13,705 nt of DNA from Campylobacteraceae bacterium (GCA_027026055.1 JALVPA010000109.1:1-13705), one strand, 5' to 3'. Counted from the stretch's first letter, positions 7,456 through 13,705 are shown. Notes: a model not told the origin generated them from the letters alone. Translations and numbers: made by a program.

Positions 7456-7552
7456 TTCTTTCTTCACCCCTCACCCTTCACTCTTCACTCTTTTCGGTTC
7501 CTAATTCCTCATTTCTAATTTCTCATTCCCAACTCCTCATTCCTCATTATTA
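7456..7552 (-). repeat. Intergenic low-complexity purine repeat (copy 3, reverse orientation)
   Basis: On the minus strand this reads as AATGAGG, GAATTAGGAAC, CGAAAAGAGTGAAGAGTG and GTGAAGG-like units. These match the purine modules at 2435-2508 and 4194-4262, but in the opposite orientation and without the GC hairpin module. It fills the gap between the vapBC and thiI promoters. Confidence 0.7.
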
Positions 7553-7556
7553 TTTA

Positions 7557-7565
7557 TGCTATAAT
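7557..7565 (+). promoter_or_regulatory. thiI extended -10 promoter
   Basis: TGCTATAAT gives an extended TGn motif plus a perfect TATAAT (7560-7565), with a start site expected near 7572 and a leader of about 27 nt. There is no clear -35, and no TPP riboswitch could fit in so short a leader. Confidence 0.55.
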
Positions 7566-7598
7566 GCGCTTCATCTTAAATCACACGGGACAACAAAG

Positions 7599-9059
7599 GT
7601 GCAACACCAAACCACACAAAAATTTATCGTCAAACTTTTCCCCGAAATCATGGTCAAAGGAGCCTCCGCCAAACGGCAGATGATCGACAGGCTCTATCAA
7701 AATCTACGCACGCTTTTGCATGCTATCGACGAGGCGATAGCGATCAAAAAATTCTCAGACAAGATCGAAATCGTCGTCGACAACACTCTCGCCGACACTG
7801 TGCGAGACCTTTTGATGCGCACGCCGGGGATCGAACAGATTCTCGAAGCGATCCAATTCGACGAGATGGATACGCTCGATCGCATCAAACGCACCGTCGC
7901 CGAGACGATGCGCGAACGGTTGGCGGGCAAAAGCTTCGTCGTACGTGCCAAACGTACCGGTACCCATCCATTTAACTCCATGCAGATCGAACGGGTCGTA
8001 GGCGGTTACACGCTGGCGCATACCCAAGCGCGTAAAGTCGATTTGCACAATCCAGATGTCGTCGTCTATCTCGAACTCGTCAATCGACAACTCAACATCG
8101 TCACCGCGCGTCACAAAGGTATCGGCGGCTTTCCGCTCGGCACGCAAGGCGAAGCGATTTCGCTGATGTCGGGAGGGTTCGATTCCACCGTCGCGTCCTA
8201 TTTGAGCATGCGGCGCGGTATCGTGACCCATTTTCTCTTTTTCAATCTCGGCGGTGCGGCGCACGAAATCGGCGTCAAACAGGTCGCTTGGTATCTTTGG
8301 AACCGCTTCGGCGCATCACATCGTGTGCGTTTTGTCACCGTACCGTTCGAAGAGGTGGTCACGGAGATTTTTCGTTCCGTCTCTCCCAGCTATATGGGAG
8401 TGATGCTCAAACGTTTGATGTTGCAAGCGGCGGAAAAGATCGCAGACGAGATGGGTATCGACGCACTGATCACCGGAGAAAGCGTGGCACAAGTCTCCAG
8501 CCAAACGCTTCGCAATCTCGCGCTGATCGACGAAGCGACGCACAAACTGGTATTACGCCCGTTGGCAATGACGGACAAACCCGACATTATCGCGCTTGCA
8601 GAAGAGATCGGCACCAAATGTTTCGCCGAATCGATGCCCGAATATTGCGGCGTTATCTCCAAAAACCCCGTCACACACGGCTCTTTCAAACGGATGCAAC
8701 AAGAGGCTTCGCATTTCGATTATAGCGTACTTGATCGCGCCGTCGAAAATGCAGAATCGATCCCTATCGACGAAATCGTACGAAACATTACCGAAAACAG
8801 CGCCGTCGAAGTCGTACACACACCCGATCCGACACACGATATCGTCATCGATATCCGACCGGACGAAGCGTGTATCGAGACACCATGCGAAACGATAAAA
8901 ATCCCTTTTTACGATCTTAAAACGGCGTTTAAAAAACTACCCAAAGAGAAACGTTACCTACTCTACTGCGACAAAGGGGTCATGAGCCGCCTGCATGCGC
9001 AGTACCTCAAAGATGCCGAAGGTGCGGATGTGAAGGTGTATAGACCGAAGAGCGATTAG
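7599..9059 (+). CDS. thiI: tRNA 4-thiouridine synthase / thiazole sulfurtransferase ThiI
   Basis: This 486-residue protein inserts sulfur at U8 of tRNA (s4U) and, through its rhodanese tail, supplies sulfur for the thiamine thiazole ring. It starts with an N-terminal ferredoxin-like segment (FIVKLFPEIMVKG) and a THUMP domain (to about residue 170). The PP-loop ATP pyrophosphatase motif SGGFDS is at 191-196. C350 in MPEYCGVISKNPVTHG matches the resolving cysteine of E. coli ThiI. The C-terminal rhodanese domain has C457 in YCDKGVMSRLHA as the persulfide carrier. The start is GTG; the ribosome site GGGA lies about 8 bases upstream and the family's conserved FPEI block follows closely. Its stop overlaps by 4 bp the stop of the convergent downstream gene. 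It is unrelated to the nitrogen genes around it. Confidence 0.94.
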   Translation: MQHQTTQKFIVKLFPEIMVKGASAKRQMIDRLYQNLRTLLHAIDEAIAIKKFSDKIEIVVDNTLADTVRDLLMRTPGIEQILEAIQFDEMDTLDRIKRTVAETMRERLAGKSFVVRAKRTGTHPFNSMQIERVVGGYTLAHTQARKVDLHNPDVVVYLELVNRQLNIVTARHKGIGGFPLGTQGEAISLMSGGFDSTVASYLSMRRGIVTHFLFFNLGGAAHEIGVKQVAWYLWNRFGASHRVRFVTVPFEEVVTEIFRSVSPSYMGVMLKRLMLQAAEKIADEMGIDALITGESVAQVSSQTLRNLALIDEATHKLVLRPLAMTDKPDIIALAEEIGTKCFAESMPEYCGVISKNPVTHGSFKRMQQEASHFDYSVLDRAVENAESIPIDEIVRNITENSAVEVVHTPDPTHDIVIDIRPDEACIETPCETIKIPFYDLKTAFKKLPKEKRYLLYCDKGVMSRLHAQYLKDAEGADVKVYRPKSD

Positions 9060-9877
9060 CCTTCGTCATCGCACAAACATTTTAAATCCTTCAATTCGAA
9101 TAACAACAAATTCTCGTCTCGCATCCCGAGCAATTCGTTCGAAAACCCCGCTTTGGAAAAAAGCGCGTAGATATCCGCTTTGATACCCGATTGCAAGGAT
9201 TTTGCCTTGAGTTTGTTGAGTTCGTTTTTACAGACTTTTCGCTCTTTGTATTTGCATTCGCCGACCACCACTCTGCCCGATTGCGTCACGGCAACGATAT
9301 CGAACTCGTTCTCTTTGTCCCAATAACTCCCGCGAAGGCTCAACGGATCGTTCCGTGCGAAATGCGTTTCCAATAACGCGTCGCTAAGCTGTTCGAATAC
9401 CAAAGCGTTCAAACGCTCTTTACGCTCAAGATAATACGCGACGAACCCGGCGTAGTCTCCCTCAAAGAGCTTCGACTTAAACGGTTCGACAAAACCGAAC
9501 CAAAACCGCAAAAAAGGTTTACGAAAACGAAGTTTGTCTTGGATTCGATAATGTCGCAGACTCTTTTTGATTTTTTGTTTGGGGTAGCGTTTGAGCGGTG
9601 CTTCGCGACTCTCCTCGCGATACAAAACACCTTTTTCGCAAAGCTCACGTACGATCGTCTCTCCCGCCGATTCGGGCACTCTCGCTTTATGCAAAGCCGA
9701 ATAGAGCTTTCCGTCGCCCGACGCTACGGCTCGCAAAATATCGCAATAGGGCTTTTCCAAAATATACGAAGGTACGATCGTTTCCTCAAAATCCGCGATG
9801 TGCGGAGCGAAATATTCCCGAAGTACCGTTTCGGGCGCTTCGAAAAGTGGCAACGTCTCTTTCGTCCCTCCGAACAA
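9056..9877 (-). CDS. Orphan DUF234 / PD-(D/E)xK-like protein, start uncertain
   Basis: This protein is 273 residues from a TTG at 9877. A winged-helix-like region (about 35-100: PYCDILRAVASGDGKLYSAL, then ETIVRELCEKGVLYRE) is followed by a DUF234-type segment (YRIQDKLRFRKPFLRFWFGF). A nuclease-like core follows: D193 in NEFDIVAV, then E207 and K209 in VVVGECKYK, matching D-x13-E-x-K. In many prokaryotes this domain is the C-terminal half of an AAA ATPase, but no Walker A is present here. The function is unknown; it may be an inactive or orphan nuclease-like protein. In-frame codons upstream of the TTG still look coding (SYPYVADASLLEFFALFGG) as far as an in-frame stop near 9980, but they offer no ATG, GTG or TTG. 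An ATC at 9952-9950, preceded by GAAGGACAGG, is the only well-placed candidate and would give 298 residues. The TTG has no good ribosome site. Confidence 0.68.
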   Translation of the reverse strand: MFGGTKETLPLFEAPETVLREYFAPHIADFEETIVPSYILEKPYCDILRAVASGDGKLYSALHKARVPESAGETIVRELCEKGVLYREESREAPLKRYPKQKIKKSLRHYRIQDKLRFRKPFLRFWFGFVEPFKSKLFEGDYAGFVAYYLERKERLNALVFEQLSDALLETHFARNDPLSLRGSYWDKENEFDIVAVTQSGRVVVGECKYKERKVCKNELNKLKAKSLQSGIKADIYALFSKAGFSNELLGMRDENLLLFELKDLKCLCDDEG

Positions 9878-9976
9878 CGCAAAAAACTCTAATAACGACG
9901 CATCCGCGACGTAAGGATAACTCCGACTAAAGAGACAAAAATCCTCTTTGATGTTCCTGTCCTTCTTCGCTTCTTT

Positions 9977-10040
9977 TTGTTATAGTTTAGCATAACTTCG
10001 TTATAATCCTACAAAGAAAAAAATGATTAATTTTTAATCA
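9977..10040 (+). promoter_or_regulatory. Promoter of the regulatory operon with downstream operator
   Basis: TATAAT (10002-10007) has TTGTTA at 9977-9982 as a possible, widely spaced -35. The predicted start is near 10014. The palindrome TGATTAATTTTTAATCA (10024-10040, centre 10032) then lies at about +11 to +27, where a bound protein would block the polymerase. At this promoter the operator is not 41 bp upstream of the -10. This geometry suggests negative autoregulation. The 187 bp from 9878 to 10064 otherwise hold only the probable 5' end of the minus-strand gene. Confidence 0.6.
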
Positions 10041-10064
10041 AACACATCATGACAAAGTCGCTTT

Positions 10065-10799
10065 ATGGACAATTTTTATACAACTTCCGATGCCGTCAAA
10101 CAGATTGTAAAAGGGTTGACTCTCACCAAGTCCCTTTATGTCTCGTCAATCGTGATCGGTGAACCCCATACGGGTAAAAAAACTTTACTTCGCCATATTT
10201 TTCCCGATACGCCCGTCGTATGCGGTAGCGATCCCGAAGCAGTTGAAAAAGCGCTCGATCAAAACGACGAAATCATCATTACCCGTTTCGAACTTCTGCC
10301 GAACAAAGAAAATCTCGACTTCGAAAACAAACGCATTCTCGCTACGGCCGATTATATCGGTAACCATAACGTCGTCGATTCGCTTTTTGCTTTTATCTAT
10401 ACGATGCCGCCGCTTTCCGAACGCCCCGACGATATTCTCTATCTCAAGCGCCGTTTTTTACGCGAAGGGGCCGAGATATTCGATATCGACGCCGAAAAGT
10501 TTCCCGTCGAAGAGATTCCCAACGACATACGCCAAAACTGCAAAAGCCTCAAACGCGCCGTTTACTTTCGTTTGGCGATGCATACGATGGAACAAGAAGA
10601 TATCATGAAGGTGCTCTATCGCCATTTCTTCGATACGCTACAGGGCAACAACGCCTATAAAGAAAATATAGGACTCTTCGAAATTCCGCTGATTCGCGCG
10701 GGACTGGACAAATACGGCTCGCAACTCAAACTCTCCGAAATTCTCGGGATCAATCGCAATACCTTGAGGAAAAAGATTCATGAACACCGTATCGATTGA
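10065..10799 (+). CDS. NtrC-derived Fis-type regulator lacking receiver and GAFTGA loop
   Basis: This 244-residue protein looks like a stripped NtrC. It has no receiver domain. The first 150 or so residues resemble a decayed AAA+ domain: a P-loop remnant G32-EPHT-G37-K38-K39-T40, a segment IIITRFELLP where Walker B (FLDEIGDMP) should be, and MPPLSERPDDI like the PPLRER-x-DI block. The stretch between Walker A and B is too short for a GAFTGA loop, so it should not activate sigma-54 polymerase. The C-terminus (SEILGINRNTLRKKI) is a near-perfect Fis/NtrC helix-turn-helix. It probably binds the TGATTA-N5-TAATCA sites, including the one in its own leader. The ATG at 10065 has only a weak ribosome site. 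It is translationally coupled to the downstream PAS gene (20-bp overlap) and lies next to amt-glnK. Regulation of nitrogen genes is inferred from the sites and context. Confidence 0.75.
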   Translation: MDNFYTTSDAVKQIVKGLTLTKSLYVSSIVIGEPHTGKKTLLRHIFPDTPVVCGSDPEAVEKALDQNDEIIITRFELLPNKENLDFENKRILATADYIGNHNVVDSLFAFIYTMPPLSERPDDILYLKRRFLREGAEIFDIDAEKFPVEEIPNDIRQNCKSLKRAVYFRLAMHTMEQEDIMKVLYRHFFDTLQGNNAYKENIGLFEIPLIRAGLDKYGSQLKLSEILGINRNTLRKKIHEHRID

Positions 10800-11481
10800 T
10801 TTCAAACCGTTTATCGAATGGGACAACAACCCTTTTATCCTTTTTGACAATCAAGGCAAAATTCTCTATCTCAACAACGCCGCCGAAATCTTGCTCGGCT
10901 ATGTCTCACGCAAAGAGATTTTCGAATTGGCGCTCTCGCATGCGCCGCAAAGTTACGGTTTTCAAACCGCACCCGTTACGCTGCGTTACGATATATTCAA
11001 CTTCTTTTCCGTAACGGTCGGATACGAAAACGAAGAACAGCTCGGTATCAGACTCTATAACGCCCCGCGTATTCGCAACCAATCCCCCGTAGAAAACGAC
11101 AAGTTGGTCGAAACCGACCTCAATATCCTTTTGGAAGCCAACATCGCGCTTTTTCGTACGCGTAACAACAACAAACTCGAACTTTTGACCGATCCCGATT
11201 TGCCGAAGCTCAAAATCGATCAAAATACCTTTTCCAAACTCTTACGCAAAGTTTTCGAAGCGTTCCGCGCTTCCGATTCGATTCGTATCGAACTCAAAAT
11301 GCTGGTGGGAGAGCATGTCATCATCGAAGGCAAAAAAACGCCTCTGGCGCTTCTCTCCGTCTCCGCCAACGGACGTTACGTCGACACCGACAAACAGATT
11401 GTCGAATTCGCCGAGAGTTGTCACGTACGCTACTATCTCTATGAAAAAAGCGTTAAACTCGAAATTCCGCTTTTGTCTTGA
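10780..11481 (+). CDS. NtrB-derived PAS protein with degenerate kinase domain
   Basis: This 233-residue protein resembles NtrB but lacks the parts needed for phosphotransfer. Residues 11-95 form a PAS domain (NPFILFDNQGKILYLNNAAE). After a short linker, where the DHp helix with H-E-[IL]-[RK]-N-P should be, there is no such motif. Residues from about 110 follow the order of a histidine-kinase ATPase domain. The segment ETDLNILLEANIALF fits the domain's start, DQNTFSKLLRKVFEAFRAS replaces the N-box NLLxNA, and LLSVSANGRYVD replaces the DxGxG box. No G2 box is seen. It should therefore not be an active kinase. The ATG overlaps the end of the NtrC-like gene, with AGGA upstream, so the two proteins are probably partners. 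It could sense a ligand through PAS or bind GlnK through its ATPase remnant, as PII binds NtrB; both are inferences. Confidence 0.68.
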   Translation: MNTVSIDFKPFIEWDNNPFILFDNQGKILYLNNAAEILLGYVSRKEIFELALSHAPQSYGFQTAPVTLRYDIFNFFSVTVGYENEEQLGIRLYNAPRIRNQSPVENDKLVETDLNILLEANIALFRTRNNNKLELLTDPDLPKLKIDQNTFSKLLRKVFEAFRASDSIRIELKMLVGEHVIIEGKKTPLALLSVSANGRYVDTDKQIVEFAESCHVRYYLYEKSVKLEIPLLS

Positions 11482-11482
11482 T

Positions 11483-11537
11483 TGATTAAAAAATAATCAC
11501 CTATTGCCTACAAAAAGAGTCGTTGTAGTGGTAAGAT
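11483..11537 (+). promoter_or_regulatory. amt-glnK promoter with palindromic operator TGATTA-N5-TAATCA
   Basis: TGATTAAAAAATAATCA (11483-11499, centre 11491) begins just after the stop of the PAS gene. It keeps both 6-bp arms of the other copies but has AAAAA instead of ATTTT between them. TAAGAT at 11532-11537 starts exactly 41 bp from the centre, matching the narK and nirA promoters. TATAAA at 11545-11550 is an alternative -10. There is no -35 at normal spacing (11509-11514 is TACAAA). Confidence 0.68.
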
Positions 11538-11574
11538 AACAACGTATAAAAATTTCAATACCAAAGGAAACAAC

Positions 11575-12882
11575 ATGAAGCGTATGTTACTCGCTCTGAC
11601 GGCACTGATGTTGCCTATCGCCGCTTTTTCGGCGGATAAGCTCGATACGGGAGATACGGCGTGGATGATGATCTCTACGGCGTTGGTACTTCTTATGACC
11701 CCTGCGGGTCTCGCACTGTTCTATGCGGGTATGACACGCAGCAAAAACGCGCTCAACACCTATATGATGGTAACGGGCGCGTTTGTACTTGCCATGATCG
11801 TATGGGTGGTTGCGGGCTATTCGTTGGCATTCGGTACGGCAGAAAGCGCCGGCATTCAAAAATTTGTCGGCGGTCTTGGAAACGTGCTTCTTAGCGGTAT
11901 CAAATGGACCGACTTGAGCGGAAGCTATCCCACTTACGTTTTCGTAGCGTTCCAAGGAACGTTCGCGGCCATTACCGTCGCGATCGCTTCGGGCTCCGTC
12001 ATCGGACGTATGAAGTTCTCTACATGGATGGTTGTCGTAGCGCTTTGGGGCTTGATCGTCTACGCACCTATCGCTCACATGGTATGGGGCGGCGACGGCG
12101 CTTTGTTGTTCGATGCGGGTGCGCTTGACTTCGCCGGCGGTACGGTTGTTCACATGAACGGCGGTTTGGCCGGATTGGTGCTTGCGATTTTGCTCGGTAA
12201 ACGTTCCGGTTATCCCAAAATCGCCATGAAGCCTTTCAGCATCATTTTGACGGCGCTCGGTGCGGCACTGCTCTGGTTCGGTTGGTACGGCTTCAACGCC
12301 GGTTCCGCTTTCGGTGCAAACGCCATTGCGGGTCTTGCACTGTTGACAACGACTATCGCGACTGCGGCGGCGGGTTTGACATGGTTGGTGTTGGAGTGGG
12401 TTATTTATAAAAAACCGACGCTTCTCGGTGTGGCTTCCGGTATTGTTGCCGGTCTTGTCGCCATTACGCCCGCTGCGGGATTCGTCAGTGTAGGCGGTGC
12501 CTTTATCGTCGGTATCGTCGGTTCGATTGTCGGATTCTTCGGCGTAGTCGTCTTGAAGAAAAAACTCGGTTACGACGACTCTTTGGATGCGTTCGGGATC
12601 CACTTCCTTGCTGGACTTTGGGGAGCGCTCGCTACCGGTTTGCTTGCCGTCAACGACAAAGAGTTGCTCTGGGACGGTCCGATGAAAGAAGCGGGTGATC
12701 GTATGGGTCAATTCATGGTACAAGTCGAATCCGTTGTTGTCGTCGGTCTCTGGACACTGATCGGTACGGTGATCGTTTACTTCATCGCCAGTGCGTTGAC
12801 AGGCGGAGCGCGTGTAGATGCCGAAACCGAAGAGATCGGACTCGACGAGTCGCTCCACGGCGAAAGAGGCGTAAACCTCTAA
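11575..12882 (+). CDS. amt: Ammonium transporter Amt
   Basis: This 435-residue channel protein imports ammonium across the inner membrane. An N-terminal signal peptide (MKRMLLALTALMLPIAAFSA) is followed by eleven expected membrane helices. The twin pore histidines are visible: H168 in YAPIAHMVWG and H343 in FGIHFLAGLWG. The blocks TPAGLALFYAGMTRSKN and GGTVVHMNGGLAGL are classic for the family. The length and processed N-terminus are normal. The ribosome site AAAGGAAA lies just before the ATG. It is followed after 48 bp by glnK, the reverse of the common glnK-amtB order. Its promoter carries the same operator and spacing as the nitrate genes, so it probably responds to nitrogen limitation. 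GlnK is expected to block the pore when ammonium rises. Confidence 0.96.
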   Translation: MKRMLLALTALMLPIAAFSADKLDTGDTAWMMISTALVLLMTPAGLALFYAGMTRSKNALNTYMMVTGAFVLAMIVWVVAGYSLAFGTAESAGIQKFVGGLGNVLLSGIKWTDLSGSYPTYVFVAFQGTFAAITVAIASGSVIGRMKFSTWMVVVALWGLIVYAPIAHMVWGGDGALLFDAGALDFAGGTVVHMNGGLAGLVLAILLGKRSGYPKIAMKPFSIILTALGAALLWFGWYGFNAGSAFGANAIAGLALLTTTIATAAAGLTWLVLEWVIYKKPTLLGVASGIVAGLVAITPAAGFVSVGGAFIVGIVGSIVGFFGVVVLKKKLGYDDSLDAFGIHFLAGLWGALATGLLAVNDKELLWDGPMKEAGDRMGQFMVQVESVVVVGLWTLIGTVIVYFIASALTGGARVDAETEEIGLDESLHGERGVNL

Positions 12883-12897
12883 TAAGGGTTTACCCTT
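12871..12897 (+). other. Alternative hairpins between amt and glnK
   Basis: GTAAACC (12871-12877, the end of amt) can pair with GGTTTAC (12887-12893). Alternatively AAGGG (12884-12888) can pair with CCCTT (12893-12897). The two pairings share bases and exclude each other. There is no U-tract, so this is not a standard terminator; it may tune glnK translation or mRNA decay. Confidence 0.3.
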
Positions 12898-12930
12898 TAC
12901 AATAAAAAATTAAGACAAAAGGGACAACAG

Positions 12931-13272
12931 ATGAAAAAAATCGAAGCGATTATCAAACCGTTTAAATTGGACGACGTTAAAGAGGCGCTTGTCGAAGCGG
13001 GCATCGAAGGGATGACCGTCAGCGAAGTCAAAGGATACGGACGCCAACAAGGCCACTCCGAACTCTATAGAGGGGCGGAGTATGTAGTGGAGTTCATCCC
13101 AAAAATCAAACTCGAAATCGTCGTTAGCAACGACGACTACCTTAACAAAGCGATCGAAGCGATCAAAAGCGCCGCCAAAACGGGCAAAATCGGCGACGGA
13201 AAAATCTTTGTTACCGAAGTGGAAAAGACGATTCGTATCCGTACGGACGAAGAGGACGAAGAAGCGCTCTAA
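12931..13272 (+). CDS. glnK: PII nitrogen-regulatory protein GlnK
   Basis: This 113-residue trimeric PII protein senses 2-oxoglutarate, ATP/ADP and, where GlnD exists, glutamine. The sequence is colinear with enterobacterial GlnK: MKKIEAIIKPFKLDDVKEAL at the start, then the T-loop (GRQQGHSELYRGAEYVVEF) with Y51 available for uridylylation. The B-loop TGKIGDGKIFV and the C-terminal RIRTDEEDEEAL follow. The ribosome site AAAGGGA precedes the ATG. Linkage to amt marks it as the Amt gate. It may also signal to the neighbouring NtrB-like PAS protein, but that is inference. Whether the organism has the uridylylating enzyme GlnD cannot be seen here. Confidence 0.96.
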   Translation: MKKIEAIIKPFKLDDVKEALVEAGIEGMTVSEVKGYGRQQGHSELYRGAEYVVEFIPKIKLEIVVSNDDYLNKAIEAIKSAAKTGKIGDGKIFVTEVEKTIRIRTDEEDEEAL

Positions 13273-13318
13273 TCGGTCGTATCTTTCCAAGCATCTTTTT
13301 CGCTTTAAACACTCCGAT

Positions 13319-13340
13319 AGGGCTTGCACGCCCTCTTTGC
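13319..13340 (+). terminator. Possible weak terminator after glnK
   Basis: AGGGC (13319-13323) pairs with GCCCT (13330-13334) around a 6-nt loop and is followed by CTTTGC. The stem is short and the T-run poor. It lies between the convergent glnK and yigZ genes, where a terminator is expected. Confidence 0.35.
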
Positions 13341-13352
13341 TCTCTACTACGC

Positions 13353-13705
13353 TTACTTCCTAGACAAAAAAGAAGCCTTAAAACGTTCGATTTTCGATTC
13401 GGTTGCACCGATACGCCACTTGACTTTGTCGACATCGAAATCGCGAACGACATCTTCTATCTCCGATTTTTTAAGAAGATACGCCGTTTTATCGATATTT
13501 CGGTAACACGTTTCGAAACGATATACGACATATCTTTCGTAAAGAATCTTTTGCGCCGTTTTAAACACCTCTTTCGCAGCTTGTGCATAGGCTCTCGCCA
13601 TACCGCCCGTACCCAGTTTGATTCCGCCAAAATAGCGCACCACACAAATAGCGCATGCGACCGCCTCTTCGCCGCGTAGGACATTGAGTACCGGTACGCC
13701 GGCAC
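13353..13705 (-). CDS. yigZ: YigZ/IMPACT family protein, 5' end outside the window
   Basis: The frame is open to the right edge (codons begin GCC GGC GTA), so about 117 C-terminal residues are present and the start is missing. The stretch GVPVLNVLRGEE is followed by VVRYFGGIKLGTGG and then MARAY. This is the hallmark of the YigZ/IMPACT N-terminal fold (usual form VVRYFGGIKLGTGGL-x-RAY). After it comes a smaller C-terminal domain with an RFETCYRNIDKTAYLL segment. The family is linked to translation or stress control, but its bacterial role is not settled. It converges with glnK and has no evident link to nitrogen metabolism. The stop is TAA at 13355-13353. Confidence 0.88.
   Translation of the reverse strand, partial: AGVPVLNVLRGEEAVACAICVVRYFGGIKLGTGGMARAYAQAAKEVFKTAQKILYERYVVYRFETCYRNIDKTAYLLKKSEIEDVVRDFDVDKVKWRIGATESKIERFKASFLSRK

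Noticed and set aside
7440..7598. TPP riboswitch before thiI
   Set aside because: No conserved thi-box elements are seen; the region is low-complexity repeat and the predicted leader is under 30 nt.
11483..11574. Sigma-54 promoter upstream of amt
   Set aside because: No GG-N10-GC element of the -24/-12 type is visible here or before nirA, and the local NtrC-like protein lacks the GAFTGA loop.
11587..12858. Long open frame of 423 codons antisense to amt
   Set aside because: Low-complexity, charged, motif-free translation; a by-product of amt codon use.

Overview
The window looks like chromosomal DNA of a bacterium, most probably a member of the Campylobacterota (the former Epsilonproteobacteria). 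I infer this from gene style: an amt-glnK pair, a rhodanese-tailed ThiI, a DmsBC-type fusion beside a NarB-type nitrate reductase, and promoters with a clear TATAAT box but no recognisable -35. The phylum call is moderate; I do not name a genus. Most of the window is a nitrogen-acquisition locus.

Layout. Positions 1-242 (minus) hold the start of a nitrate/nitrite transporter. A 266-bp divergent promoter region separates it from a plus-strand set: nitrite reductase (509-2428), a four-cluster iron-sulfur protein fused to a DmsC-like membrane anchor (2571-4190), and a NarB/NasA-type nitrate reductase (4406-6709). The gaps inside this set carry dispersed low-complexity repeats and GC-rich hairpins. 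A vapBC toxin-antitoxin pair (6750-7373, minus) and thiI (7599-9059) follow, then an orphan DUF234/PD-(D/E)xK-like gene (9056-9877 or longer, minus). Next come a two-gene regulatory operon (10065-11481), amt (11575-12882) and glnK (12931-13272). The window ends in a truncated YigZ/IMPACT gene (13353-13705, minus).

How it works together. Nitrate would enter through the transporter, be reduced to nitrite by the cytoplasmic NarB-like enzyme (electrons probably from quinol through the DmsBC-like fusion), and then to ammonium by the siroheme nitrite reductase. Amt and GlnK import and sense ammonium.

The most interesting signal is regulatory. A 17-bp palindrome, TGATTA-N5-TAATCA, occurs four times. 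Before the transporter, nitrite reductase and amt genes its centre lies exactly 41 bp upstream of the first base of a -10 box, and none of these promoters has a good -35. The fourth copy lies just downstream of the predicted start site of the regulatory operon. That operon encodes an NtrC-like protein without a receiver domain or GAFTGA loop, but with an intact Fis-type helix-turn-helix. Overlapping it by 20 bp is an NtrB-like PAS protein with no phospho-acceptor histidine motif and decayed ATP-binding boxes. I propose a nitrogen switch derived from NtrB/NtrC that no longer uses phosphotransfer or sigma-54. It would activate the three assimilation promoters and repress its own. All of this is inferred from sequence.
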